Below, piece by piece: positions 1 to 11,205 of a stretch of 52,316 nucleotides of DNA. The notes beneath the pieces were generated by a model. The model was not told the DNA's origin and ran no database searches. It worked only from the letters and a program-made list of their open reading frames with translations. Both the position numbers and the translations under genes were made by a program. The first letter of the stretch is position 1. Each line of letters opens with the position of its first letter. Source of the DNA: Pelagophyceae sp. CCMP2097 (taxonomy: Eukaryota; Sar; Pelagophyceae); the NCBI GenBank assembly GCA_026770575.1, contig MU657253.1, positions 1-52,316 of the forward strand, in the 5' to 3' direction.

Positions 1-283
1 TGATTCATCGTCGATCTCAGAGCTTAACCGTGGGTCGTCAATTCCTCGTAATTTCCCAGGAAGATTTGGATTTTAATTTGGCATTTTTCTATTACAGAAT
101 TTTAGAAACGAAAGATTTTCAAGTGTACTTTCAAATGTTTTATAAATGTTATGTATTTGAGATTGAAGAGAAATTCTTCTTTTTTTCGTCAGATTCGAAT
201 TTTTAATTTTAATAAGATGTCAAAGATATTTACTTTTTGCATTTCGAAAAATATATGCACATCGTTGATGACTCTGTCTCTAC
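1..283. other. AT-rich stretch without a gene
   Basis: Long A/T runs make this segment clearly poorer in G+C than everything downstream, which changes character at about position 330. No open frame of note and no repeat with the rest of the window was seen. It could be intergenic DNA, a long intron of a gene lying outside the window, or an AT-rich island. No function is proposed. Confidence 0.5.
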
Positions 284-388
284 GTGACAACTTTTAACGT
301 CTCAATTGTTGAGAAGCAGGAGATTCGGGAGATTAGAGCCGCGTCATTGGCCAGAAAAGCCTGGCGCGCGACTCGCCGTTCCCCGGCG

Positions 389-784
389 ATGGACGCGGCG
401 GGCGCCGCGGTGGACGCCGCGCCCGACGCCGCGCCCATCGTGCTGCACTGCAAGGAGTGCAGCCGCGACTTCCTGGCGTCGGAGTACCACACGAACAAGG
501 CACGTTCGGGCGTCAAGCCCTGCGGCTTCCCATCGCGCTGCGAGCCGTGCAACCTCGCCGGCGGCCGCGTCTCCTCGACGGTCCTCAAGGAAAGGCGCGA
601 CAAGCGCCGCGCCGAACGCGCCGCGCTCGCCTCCGCCGCCGGCGACACGCAGGCCCCGCTGGACGCGGACGCGGTGGCCCAGGCAAGTGCAGAACCGCGA
701 AGAGCCCCCCACCGCCGCCCAAGCCGCCGCACCGCGACTAGCGCCCGGCCGCTGCTACCCAACGGCGACCAGAAGCCCAAATAA
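389..784 (+). CDS. Small Cys-rich protein (possible zinc-binding motif)
   Basis: The frame starting at 389 begins MDAAGAAVDAA and contains two Cys pairs, HCKEC and RCEPC, about 30 residues apart around EYHTNKARSG. This could be a small zinc-binding knuckle. A basic, Arg/Lys-rich segment (LKERRDKRRAERA) follows. The family is not recognised. An upstream in-frame ATG at 284 would add 35 residues but lies at the AT-rich edge. The 3' end is uncertain: after CAG at about 683 a GCAAGTGCAG string looks like an intron end, and the neighbouring frame gives a plausible Pro-rich tail stopping at 741. The function is unknown; the acidic and Ala-rich flanks suggest a short nuclear or cytosolic protein. 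Confidence 0.45.
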   Translation: MDAAGAAVDAAPDAAPIVLHCKECSRDFLASEYHTNKARSGVKPCGFPSRCEPCNLAGGRVSSTVLKERRDKRRAERAALASAAGDTQAPLDADAVAQASAEPRRAPHRRPSRRTATSARPLLPNGDQKPK

Positions 785-1324
785 ACCCAAGCCAACTTGA
801 AGTTGCTATCGATCTCCGCCGCGCCCGCGGGGCCGTACCGTTTGACTCATCCGCGCCGGTTGTCAGTCCTGCCGCCCCGAGGCGGGTCAGGAGTCGGTGT
901 GTGACCACAGATGTGCGAGCACCGAGGCGTCGGTCCCGGCGGACCGAAAATAAATGGGGCGCCGTCGACGGGCTGCGGCTGGCCAGGATTCGCCGAGTCC
1001 AGCGACCGAACGGCCACCACTGCGAGATGATAGCCACCCTTCTTCATCGGGCCTCTCCTCCCTCGGCTCTCGCCCGGTGCCCTTGACCCGCCCTCCGCCC
1101 GCCGCTTCATCTGTTTGATTCAAGTTGACTATTGTTCCAGTGACGACTCGGAGTAAAAGGATATTCACCAACTCGACCTCCGCGGCCCCGCGTCCGGGAG
1201 CCCCGCGGGCCGGACGCGGGAGAGCTTTGCGGGTCGACCGCGCTCAGGCTCTCCCGTCGCGGCGGGGCCACGCGCCGCGACGGCGAGCTTGACTACAGCA
1301 GCGCAGCTGGGCACCTTGGTCCTC
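785..1324. other. Gene-poor interval
   Basis: Only short GC-driven open frames occur here on both strands, with no recognisable motif. The interval separates the small Cys-rich gene from the 3' end of the minus-strand phosphatase gene. No repeat or structured RNA was seen. Confidence 0.4.
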
Positions 1325-2033
1325 TTAGCCGTCGAGGCGCGGCCCGCCCACGGTGCTGCAGAGCCTCCCGAAGACGTGCGAGTGGCCGACGAAGCCTGAA
1401 GGCGTCGCCGTCCGCGGCGGCGGTGTGGAACGACCGCAGAAGCCCCTCGACGCGCGTCGCGACCGCGGCCTCCGCCCACGGTCCACGGTCCACCACACGC
1501 GGCCAGCAGCGGCGGGTGCCGCCGCGGCGCCTGCTTCAACGCTCCGAGCCCGGCGCGCATTGCTCGCGATGTCGGGCGAGCCGACACTGTTGTGCGCGAG
1601 CAGTGCTCGCGCCCTCCGGTGGATACGCACCGCAGACGAAAGAGGTGGTGCCACTCGACCACGAGGCGACTCCGAGTCCTTCTATGATGTCTGCCTTCGA
1701 CGGGCAGCGTGTCAGGCTGAGCGTGATGGTCGTCTCGTCGTCCGTCCGAGCGTCGACGATCGTGCGGCCCCCGCGCGTGCGTGCGACACGCACGCGGCGA
1801 GCCCCTCGCGGCTGGCCGAGGTGTGCCGTACAGATGGCGCGCGCGAGCGGCGAGCTGCGGACGGTGCGGACGGTGCGGATCTCGCAGCGCGCGCGCGAAG
1901 GTCGACGCACTACTCCACGCCTCGCTGCAAAAGCCCCGTGGTCGCGCTCATTCACCAGAGCCACCCGCGTTGCACCGCCACGTTGTACCGCGGCCGCGTG
2001 CCGCACGAAGTAGACCGTCCGGCCCTCGGACAT
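1325..2033 (-). CDS. Histidine phosphatase family (phosphoglycerate mutase-like), frame broken
   Basis: Read on the minus strand from 2033, the N-terminus is MSEGRTVYFVRHAAA. This contains the RH motif in which the phospho-accepting His of the branch 1 histidine phosphatase family lies. RTVRSSPLARAICTA follows and matches the SPLxRAxxTA motif of the family. Near the end, GFVGHSHVFGRL matches the second catalytic His region (VGHSxxFxxL), but it lies in a different frame from the preceding helix-like EGLLRSFHTAAADG. At least one intron or frame break is therefore needed between about 1400 and 1430, and another intron is likely around 1740-1830. The substrate cannot be assigned. It may be a functional spliced gene with a sequencing indel, or a decaying copy. 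The stop follows RLDG at 1325. Confidence 0.5.
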
Positions 2034-2469
2034 TCCAGACTCGACAAGCCACGACCTTTCGCGAATTCAAGCTCGCGGCCGGCGACCGCAGCGCCGCGGC
2101 CGAGCCGGTGACGTTATCGACGCCCCTGACACCACGTCGACCTTCAGCTTGCATCCGGTAACGACCGCCTTAAAGGGTCCAATATTACGCGCTCGGCGCG
2201 GCGCGGCGCAAAGTCGGTCGTGCTAGATGACTGACACCGCCCGCCGCTTCTCTTCGCGCTCTCCCGTTTCTCTCCCCCCTTCGCTTCGCCTGCCCTCCGC
2301 GCCGACTGTTTGATCGATATAAAGTAACGTCGCTAAAAAAAAAGGAGGCACTGCCACTGCCAGGCCCCTACAATTGTAGGACTCGGAAGGCCCGGCGGGT
2401 CTCGGAGTCGGGTGGCCCCGGACGTCGAGGGCTCCCCTCCTCTTCCGGGCCCCGGGCCCTGCGGTCGAT
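2034..2469. other. Shared 5' region between divergent genes
   Basis: This interval lies between the minus-strand phosphatase start and the plus-strand DENN gene start, so it probably holds both promoters. It contains an A-tract (about 2335-2343) and a CT-rich segment. No defined promoter element could be recognised. Confidence 0.35.
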
Positions 2470-5400
2470 ATGGGCCCGATCGACGGCCTGGTCCTGGTCA
2501 ACGCCACGGCTGGAGCGCCGCAGGTGGCCTGGGCCTGGCCCCCGGACATGACCTACGACACCGGCCAGGTCGCCCGCATGGTCCTCCCCTTCCAGACATC
2601 GCTCGCGAAATGGCACGAGGATCGTGAGGACGCGCGCGCGCCTGTCGACGCGAGGCCGCCGACGAGGCGGGATTTCCGACGAGCCGCCGCCACTGCGCCG
2701 CGCATTTTAAAAGCTAGGCGGGCGCCGGAGCGGCGGCCCCGTAGGATGGCAAGGCGACCTCCCCATCGCGCTGACCACGCAGAACACGCGCTCCTTTGCA
2801 TTCGTGATCCCTCCAGACCCGCGTCATCCAGCCGTCTTGTGTTCGCGCCTCGCTCGAACTCGATGCCACGCGGGGCGCGCGGCGCCTTCGGTTCTCTTCT
2901 GAGTAGGCCGTCCCCTCGCGATGGCGGCCCGCAGGCTCGGCGCGTGCGGCTGCGCGGCGTCGACGGGCGCTACGATGTCGGCCGGCAGCGCGTCCAGGTC
3001 CTCGTCGCGCTGAGCAGAGTCGCAGCTTTCGACCTCGCGACCCACTTCCTCGCGGTGCGTCGAGGGGAGCGTCTGCCGTCGAGCGACGGAGACCGAGTCA
3101 GGGTTTTCAAAAACGCGTCGTGGCCTCGCGATGCGACCTCGCCTCGCTCTGCGGCCTTTTCTTCCGAGAGCGCCCAAAAGTGGCTCGCGAGCGCCTGCCG
3201 ACCTAGGCCGTCGAGGGCGCTTTGTGCGTGGCGCGCGAGGAAGACGGCGCGGACGTGGCGCGGCGCATGCTGGCGATGCTCGAAGCGCCGCCGCCGCAAA
3301 TCTCGCAGTGGCCGCCCTGCGTCCGACGTCGACCAACCTCCCAGAGCGCCCTCGAGGGCGGAGCCCTACGGCGGTCACCCACGCGGCGGTCCCCGATATG
3401 ACGGTCCTCCCACTGGGGCCGGTCCTCGACCACAGCCTCGGCGTCGCCACGCGGTGGATTCGACGGCAGACGCCGCCCAGGTATCTCACCGACGCAACCG
3501 CGCTGTCCATGCTCGCGCGGGCCGCGCCGACGAAGAACGGCTCGCTCTCCCAGGCCCCGCTCGTCGGCTTCCTCGCCCGCAGGTGCGCGGGGGCGCGGGC
3601 GTGGAGTTTGGTGGCTCGTCGCGGTGAAAGCGTTGAACGCTCTTCTTCGTGGCGAGCATGGTCTCGCCTGGCCGGCATGCGCCCTCGCGTCGACGAGCCG
3701 GCCTAGGCTGCGCACGGCGCGCAACGCGGCGCGGCTCCTCGGCGCCGTGCTCTGCGAGCGCCGCATTTTGCTCCACGCGAGAGACACGCCCACGCTCGCG
3801 CGGTGAGGACAGCCGAAGCACTCTTGAGAGCCTGGGCACGGGCGCGCGCGCTCCGAGCGGCGCCTGCGCCGACGCGGGGCCGCCGCAGGTGCGCCGCCGC
3901 GACTGCGTCGCTCGCCGAGATCGCCGACGAGCGCCTCGTCTGGTGAGCCCGTTGGTGGCGATGCCTCGCCGGGGGCGCAGCGAGAGATACCCCTCGGCTC
4001 GATCCCCGGAGCCGGGGTGGCGGACTGCTGCGTGGAGACTGCGATGGTGACGGCGACGATGGCCATGGATCGATTTGATGCTTTTAGTCCGACTGTGAGA
4101 CGCCGCACCCCAGGCCGCACACGCTTCTGACGGTGCTGCCAACTGCGATGCTGGCGTACGCGGGCATGCCTTCGCCGTACATCATCGGCGTGCGGACGGT
4201 GGACTTGGCCGCGGCGCTCGAGGGTTTAGGATCGATGAACGATGATGTGATCCTCGTCGACGTCGACGCCGGCACGGTAAACGCGCTCGAGCCCGGCGCC
4301 GTCTCCGCGGCGGCGTGCCTCGAGTACCTCAACGGGCCGGAGAGGCCCGATGACGGCGAGTGGAGCCTGCCCGCCGCATCGGCGGCGCTGCGGCGCGACG
4401 TGGCCTCGGTGCTGCGGCGGTCTGGAGCCGCGTCCAAAGTTCGCAAATCGTGGTGATGGCAGAAAGGCATCTCGCGGCGACGCCGAGGAACGACGGGGAT
4501 CGTGGCCATGACGAGTTCCCCAGGTCGGACAAGTCGCGCAAGCGCGGCGATGGCGTGCGGCTGCGAAAGCAGCGCGGCGAGAACATCCAAGCGTTCAAGG
4601 CGGCCGCGGCGCAGACGACGCGCAACGCGACGGCGAAGCTCGGCCAGGCCTTCTTCGCCGCGCGCAAGGGCTTCACCAGTCGCCGTGAGTGGCCTTTTCC
4701 CGCGATACTAGGGGCCTATCGCGTTTCCTCGGGTCACGGAAATCGGCGGACCCGCTCGAGAGTGCGGCGGGGGCTCTCGAGAGTTCTCCCTCGAGAGTGC
4801 GGGGGCCTCTTGAGAGTGCGCCCGAGGCGGCGCCTTGGAGGGATGCGGGCCCACCGCCGATTTTTCGAGAGTCTCTCGAAAAGCACGGAATGGACGGTGT
4901 CCCCCGACGGGGTCGCGCGTAGTGAACACGTCGCAGTCGGTGCCCGTGATGATGGAGATCAGCGAGCCGCTGCCGCCTCATAAGGAGGCGTCGCCGCCGC
5001 CGTCGCCCGCGGGGACGCAGCTCGCCAACTTCCCGGGCTCGCCAGACGCCACGTCCATGGAAGCGGCGCTGGCCCGCGCCGTATCCCCACGGCGTCTTCG
5101 TTTGCGACGAGGCGCACCGGGTCGAACAAGGCGGATGTGAACTTTACGCCTAGGAGCTTGGCGACGGCGTGGACGACGACTACTACTACTCCGAGGAGGA
5201 CGACGTCGACGCGGGCGAGGACGTGGAGCAGGCGCTGCGCGAGGCGCTGGGCGCCTTTGCCCGGCGCGTCTTCTCGGCGCCCGGGGGCCTCGACGAGTCG
5301 TCCGGGGGCGCCGCGGCGGTCCTCGAGGGCGCAGAGGGCCGGGCGGCGGTGCTGGAGCGGCGTCGCGCGGACTTTTTGGAGTCGCGGCGGCGCTGCGGCG

Positions 5401-7335
5401 ACGGGACTTGGTTGGACTTTGCGACTGAATTCGCCGCAACGCAAATGTTCGCCGCCCTGGAGAACACAGTCGCCGAGGAGCGGCCGCGGCCGACGCGGCA
5501 CCTCAAATTGATCATCTTGGAGGCGCTCCACGACGCCGCGCGGAGCATCGGCGACGGCAGGGGCGTCAGCGTCGCGGGCGGCGACGACGCGGCCTTCCAG
5601 GCCATCGAGCTAGCCTGCGAATCCCACGGCGAGCCGACAGTCGGCGCGGCGGCGCTGGCAGCGGCGCTGATCGACGGCGGCCGCCTCGAGCCGCTGGCGC
5701 TGCGCCTGGCGCTGCTCCGCGGCGTCGCATTACTCGAGCGCGCCGAGCGGCAGGACGACGACGAGGCGCGGCGCCGCGGCGTCTCGCGCCTCGCCCTCGC
5801 CGCGCTGCTCCGCGGGCCCCCGAGCGCCGTGGCGACGGTGCGCACGGAGCTCGCGCGCGGCGTCATGGCCACGACGAAGTGCGACGCGGCCGCCGTCGTC
5901 GTGGCGCTCTGCCGCGACCGCAAGGCGCTCGAGGCCGCGCAGGCCAACTTCGGCGAGCTCCTCGCGCGGTCCAAGCAGGCCGCGCCGCCGCGGACGCACC
6001 AGGGCCACGTCGAGTTGGACCTCGGACTCGACTGCTTCGCGCAGGTGCACAAGGAGCTCGCGGCCACGTGCTCCACCTGCTCTTCGTCTGTCGACCTCCT
6101 CGGCCTCGACGACGGCGCCGACGACGCCTACGCCGCCGCGCCGGCATTTGGCGAAGCGCGGGTCGCCTACGACGACCTGCTCTCGCGCGACTTGCCCTCG
6201 GACAACGCGCCGGCGCAGTCGCGGCCCAAGCCGCCCGCGCTGCCGTCGGCACCGCCGGCGCTGCCGGCGCCGCCGCCGGCGCTGCCCGACCGCGGCGCGC
6301 CACCGCCGCCGCCGCAGCGCCCGCCGCCCCCGGCCATGGCCGCCGCGGTGCCGGCCTTGGCCGCCGCTGCGCCGGCCGCGCGGCCCGCACCGCCGCCGGC
6401 GATGGCCGCCGCTGCGCCGGCCGCGCGGCCCGCACCGCCGCCGGCGATGGCCGCCGCCGCGCCGGCCGTGCGGCCCGCACCGCCGATGGCCCAGGTCGCG
6501 CCGCCGACGGCGCTGTCGAATTCGCTGCCGAAAAAGGCCGAGTGGCCGCCGAAGAAGACCGACTGCCCGCCCAAGGCCGAGTGGCCGCCCAAGGCGGAGC
6601 GGGCGCCGCCGCCGGCCGTGGGCACCGCCGGCATCACAGATTCACTGGCGGCGGCCACCATCGCGCCGGTCCCCGCGGCAGGCGCCGCAGCGCAGTCTTC
6701 TCTACCCTCACAAGGTTCCCGGCCGGCCGCGCCGCCGGCGCCGTCGGCGCGGGCGGTGCCGACGCCGCCGGCCACTACCGCCGTTGACACGAGCAGGCCG
6801 TCTCTGCCCCCGTCAGTCCTCCCTGGACCGTTTCTTCGTGCAAATCCGTCGTCCCATCCTTCGACTGTCACGCCTCCGCGCCACAGGAGGACGGCATCTG
6901 CACCCGTCGGGCCCGCGGCGCTCGACCCCTTTGACGCCGAACCGGCGCTGCAGTGCGTGCCTCTCCCGTGGACGTCCGTCGGAGGGACCGGCAAGTCTCG
7001 CTAGGCCTCGCGCCCCGCCGCTGCCGCAACGTGGTCTCTCCACGTGCGGCTCCCTGCTGCCTGGACCGCCCCTCGTCGTGGCACTCTTGGCGACACGTCC
7101 GTCTCTCGGCAGGCCGCAGCTCATGCCAGAGGCCGACGGCGGGCCGCCGGGCGCCGCCGCGCCGCCGCTGCCGCGACGCGTGCCGCCGACGTGCGTCCCT
7201 CTGCTGCCTGCCTCGCATCGCCGCGTGGATCGGACCTCGGACCTTGGACCTCTGCGCAGGCCGCAGTTCCCACCGCCGCCGGCCGAGCCGGCCGAGCAGC
7301 AGCCGGCCGCCGCGCCGCCGCTGCCTTCCCGGTGA
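2470..7335 (+). CDS. DENN-domain protein (putative Rab GEF)
   Basis: Several spliced exons show the DENN module in order. The N-terminus is MGPIDGLVLVNATAG with WAWPPDMTYD, then a uDENN-like exon (QNTRSFAFVIPPD) joined across an intron at about 2624-2746. A cDENN helix follows (ARLLGAVLCERRILLHARD, about 3740-3800), then LPTAMLAYAGMPSPYIIGV with VILVDVDAG (about 4130-4270). A dDENN-like end (TWLDFATEFAATQMFAALEN) lies at about 5410-5460. DENN proteins of this type activate Rab GTPases in membrane traffic. The C-terminal 400 residues are low-complexity Pro/Ala with near-identical repeats and WPPK repeats. A stop at 7004 probably lies in an intron, since later exons starting GCCGCAG continue the Pro-rich tail to 7335. 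Exon limits between 2800 and 3650 are uncertain, and one apparent 1-nt frame slip occurs near 5160. Confidence 0.7.
4684..4921 (+). other. Intron of the DENN gene with CTCGAGAGT repeats
   Basis: The intron starts GTGAGTGG and ends GCGCGTAG, between the GQAFFAARKGFTSR exon and the NTSQSVPVMMEISEP exon. It contains four spaced copies of CTCGAGAGT or a one-base variant, and a further inverted GAGAGTCTCTCGA hairpin. It is among the longest introns in the window. The repeats are self-complementary (CTCGAG core). Confidence 0.55.
6340..6490 (+). repeat. Tandem repeats encoding Pro/Ala-rich units
   Basis: About three tandem units of roughly 45 bp encode AAAAPAARPAPPPAM-type peptides in the DENN gene C-terminus. 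Unit-to-unit identity is high, which is typical of slippage or unequal exchange. A related shorter WPPK peptide repeat follows at about 6535-6600. Confidence 0.75.
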
Positions 7336-7934
7336 CCGTGCGAAGAAGGTCGCATGCCGACCGCGGACCGCGGAGCAGAGCCGCCTTGGGCCGCGGGTAA
7401 ACATTCCGTCCCCGAATAACCCTCCATGGTTATCAACCCGTGGGCGGTCGATGTAGGTGGGCATAATAGAAGAAGAAGACAGCCGCCAGGTCTAACACTG
7501 CTCGAACACGAGCCGCTTCCGACTTCAGAACCGCCCCTTGAAGCCCGAGATGAAGCTCTTCCTGGAGGCTCAAGTCACGTGACCACACGGACCTTCCGAG
7601 CTGAGGATCGGCGTTTGCGGCAAACCCCACAATAGAATTTCCAGGTCGGCCTCGCGCCGGGCTGGTTGCTTGCTCAAGTCAAGTGTACCTCTCCGTCGTG
7701 AGGCAGTACGACTTCAAGTTGCGTGCAGTTTCCCGTCTCACGAGAAGGGCGCTTTCCGTTTTGTCGGAACATTTCGGGGAACGAGGAGGATTTCCCACGG
7801 TTGCCTTGGGATTCTGAGCTCTTTTTTCGAACCTGACCTCAGTGAGGCAGCGGCTAGCGGTGCCGATAGAGGCCGAGACTCGCGGACGGCGTCCGTGGCG
7901 CGCCGTCGAGGTCTGTCGCGGCCGCGTTTTGCCC
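7336..7934. other. Intergenic interval upstream of the PC-esterase gene
   Basis: No convincing coding sequence was found. Short frames on both strands lack recognisable motifs. The distal part, less GC-rich around 7690-7830, probably contains the promoter of the gene starting at 7935. No TATA-like element could be singled out. Confidence 0.4.
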
Positions 7935-10900
7935 ATGGGCCCTCGCCGCATCGCGTCGCCGCGGGCAGCCGCGCTGGCGCTTCTGGGCCTCGCGGCGCTG
8001 TCGCTTCCCGCGCGCGCGGTGACGCATGACGAGGCAATGTGCGGGGCGGCGCCCTGGTCCGAAAGACGAGAGCGTGACGACGACGAGGGATCCGGCCTCG
8101 AAAGACCGAGAGCGCGGGGCCGAAAAGCGGTCCGTCGCCGCTCCAGACCCCTTTTTGCGTCACGCGCGCCGCCGCAGGTGCATCGTCGGCGACCGGAAGA
8201 TTACGTTCATGGGCGACTCGCTGTCGCGGTATTGTTACTTTGGATTTAACTACTTTATGGAGACTGGCGACCTCCGCCCGGACCCGTTCAACGACCAGGG
8301 GTCCGAGGGTTACGGCTCCGACTCGCCGGACTACGACACGCTGGACCAATGGACGGAGTTCGGCCGGTTCGGGTCGTCGATCAACCACCGGCAGCACTTT
8401 ACGAAGCAGTTTGACGACTTTCAGTCCGAATACTACTTTGTGCAGAACGCGTGGTACGGCAGCGAAACTACAGAAGAGAAAAAGTCCTTCGAGGACATTG
8501 CCGACCGCCTCGAGGACGACCAAATCGTTGTCTTCAACACGGGCTGGCGCGAAACCGGCGCAACGCAACCCGAGAGACAGGCCCTGCGCGGCTGCCGCGA
8601 CGCGGTGTGCGTAGGTGGCACCTCAAGGACACTCAGAAGCCCGGGCCGGGGTGGTTCTGCGGCATTGACTGGTCCGACGACTGCGAGGAGGACTACATCT
8701 ACAGGATGGGTAAAACTATTAATACCATCCTCCAAAAAACTTCCAAGATCACGCCCGTCTACCGCACGACGTCGTGCTGCGGCGAGGGCAAGAACGATGA
8801 CAATAATCTCTACGACCTCTGGATCGACGGCATCGAGTCGCAGAACGCTGTGGCCAAGCGTTTAATGGCCGACGCGGGCATCGCCGTCGTCGACGTCTAC
8901 CCGCGCTACGGCGTCAACGACGTCGGGGACTTTACCTTCGACAACAAGCACGCCAACGTCGACGAGTGCCACGTCTGGAACATGCTCATTCTCGAAGCAG
9001 TCGAGACGTCGCAGGGCTCGTCCTGCATCAAGACGCCAGAGCCGACGCAGGTCCCCACAGACTACAAGCCCACGCAGATCCCATCGTACGAGCCTTCAAA
9101 ACGGCCGTCGCCCGAGCCCTCGGCCAAGCCCACGCTCAAGCCGACGCCCGCGCCCACGTTCCCGCTGTGAGTCTTTCGACGGCGCCGCATGAGTCCGTGG
9201 CGCCGCATGCGTCCGTCGATGCTTCCACGAGCTTTTCAAGAAGGCCGTCTCGTCACATCGCCGTCACGTCGCGTTTTAGGCACTGCACGGAGAGCGCGAC
9301 GTGGTTCAAGAACGGCGACCCTTCCAAGGACTGCGACTGGGTGCGTGCTGCACCGCAGGGACACGACGCGTGGAAGGCCACGTGCGACGACGTCTCGCCG
9401 CTAGGTCGCCGAATCGTCGAATCGCTGCAACACCAAGGGCTCAGAGGGCTTCTTCGCCCACGAGGAGTGCGAGCAGAGCTGCGGCTGCAGGACGGCCGCG
9501 CCGACGGCCAATCCGTGAGTCTTGGGGCCTCTTTTTTGGGTCTTGGGGCCTTTTTCCGGACCTTGGGGCCTTTTTCCGGACCAAGGCGCCTCGATTGCCG
9601 GTCCGTGCGTGGGGAGCCGGTGCGCGTAGGACGGTTTATTGCTTCGACCTGGCGACGTGGCACAAATACGGCGACGAGTCCAAGAACTGCGCCTGGGTCG
9701 CGGAGTTTCCGTCGGCGCGGTGCACGGTCAACGGGCACGACGGCACCGTGGCGTATGACCACTGCCGCGAGACGTGCGGCTGCTCGGCATCGCCGACCCT
9801 CGAGCCGACGTTCGAGCCGACGCTGCGGCCGACGCCGGCGCCGACGCCGGAACCGACTCTGACGCCGACGCCAGAACCGACGCTCAAGCCAACGCCAGAA
9901 CCGGGCAACCCGACGCCGCCGCCGACGGCGCCGCTGCCGACGGCGCCTCTGGGCACCCCGACTGCGCAACCGACTCCGCAACTGACTGCGCAACCGAATG
10001 CGAAACCGACGCCGCAGCCAACGCCGCAGCCAACGCTGCGACCGACGGCGCCCGTGGTCTCGGCCATCTCCGGCTCGCTGTCGCTCGCGGGCGTGAGCCT
10101 CGCCGACGCGCGGGGCAACGTCGGAATCCTCGCCGACGCGATCGCCGCCGCCGCGGGCGTCGACGAAGCGCTCGTGGGCGTCGAAGTGTCGCAGGGCGCG
10201 GCGCGGCGGAGGCTGCAGAGCGGTGTCGTCGTCGACTACACCATCACGGGTGCCGCAACCGTCGTCGCCGCCGCCATGGACCGGTGCGTCTTGGTGCACA
10301 CGGCGCTTCGGATCTTGCGCGTATACGAATTCTAGGCTCGTCGCGACGACGCCGAGCTCCTTCGACGCGGCGCTCCAAACCGCCGCGGGCGGGACGGCGT
10401 CCGAGGCCACGTTCGCGGCCGCCACAACAGTCTCCTTCGACGACCCAGTCGTCGTCCCGCCGTGCGTCTTGTCTCTGTGACGGGGTGGATCATCTGGGCT
10501 TTCGTTTTCCGACACGGCGTGCCCTGTAGCGCGGCGTCTTCGAGCAAGAAGAGCGGTTCGCCGTCTTCTGTGACGATGTACATCATCATCGGCGTCGTCG
10601 TCGGCTTTGTCGTCCTCGCCTTGGTCGCGGCGGCGGCGTGCTACGCCTGCACGCCGTCTAAAATGCAGGCGACGACGCACCGCTGGGACCACGAGGACCC
10701 GGACCTGCCCTTTGGCAGCGTCAAGCAGCCCAGTTCAAAGCGTGTCATCCGCCTCGCGCCGACGGCGGCGCAGGCCGCCCTCATCGAGCCGGCGGTGCCG
10801 CAGCAGGCCCGGCCACAGGACACCGCGCCCGCCGCGCAGAAGCCTGCCGCGCAGAAGTCCGCGGCGCCCAAGCCTTCCGCGCCGTCCGCGGCTAAGGCGC

Positions 10901-11037
10901 CGCCGGTCGAGCCCAAGCCGCCGCCGCCGGGGACCAAGGCGCAGGCACCGAGGCCCGTCTTCGACGACGTCAAGCCCGTCGACGCCAGGCCGGCGAGGCC
11001 GTCGAAAAAGGGTCTTATCGACGCCGACGACCTCTGA
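7935..11037 (+). CDS. Type I membrane protein: PC-esterase/GDSL-like domain, Cys-rich modules, single TM
   Basis: The signal peptide is [20 protein letters not shown]. Splicing 8057-8177 joins APW to [19 protein letters not shown], the GDS motif of PC-esterase/TBL/CAS1-type O-acyltransferases or esterases. The domain runs through [10 protein letters not shown] and DVYPRYG. Pro-Thr stalks ([15 protein letters not shown]) follow. Two Cys-rich modules share the pattern C-x6-W-x10-C-x-W and end CGC. Next come an EPT-rich stalk, a domain beginning [18 protein letters not shown], and a TM helix ([20 protein letters not shown]), with a 140-residue Pro/Ala-rich tail. Introns supported by in-frame joins are 8057-8177, 9167-9279, 9341-9404, 9515-9629, 10284-10335 and 10462-10529. 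Near 8609 the frame shifts at GTGCGTAG. It probably acts at the cell surface or in the secretory pathway; the substrate is unknown. Confidence 0.75.
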
Positions 11038-11205
11038 GGCCGACTGTTTTTGCACATGTATACCGAGATGTTCACGCCCCTCCCCGTCCACGCCGAGCGC
11101 TCACACCGCATGCGGCACGAGGTCTTTAACTGCGACTTTTGACAAATGGTTCTTACTGGCACTTTGGCACTCGGGACACGCAAGCCACGTGCTTTGGGGG
11201 GCGCC

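Noticed and set aside
9253..10692. Long minus-strand open frame opposite the PC-esterase gene
   Set aside because: It is a shadow of GC-rich codons and Pro-Thr repeats; the plus strand has signal peptide, motifs and in-frame introns.
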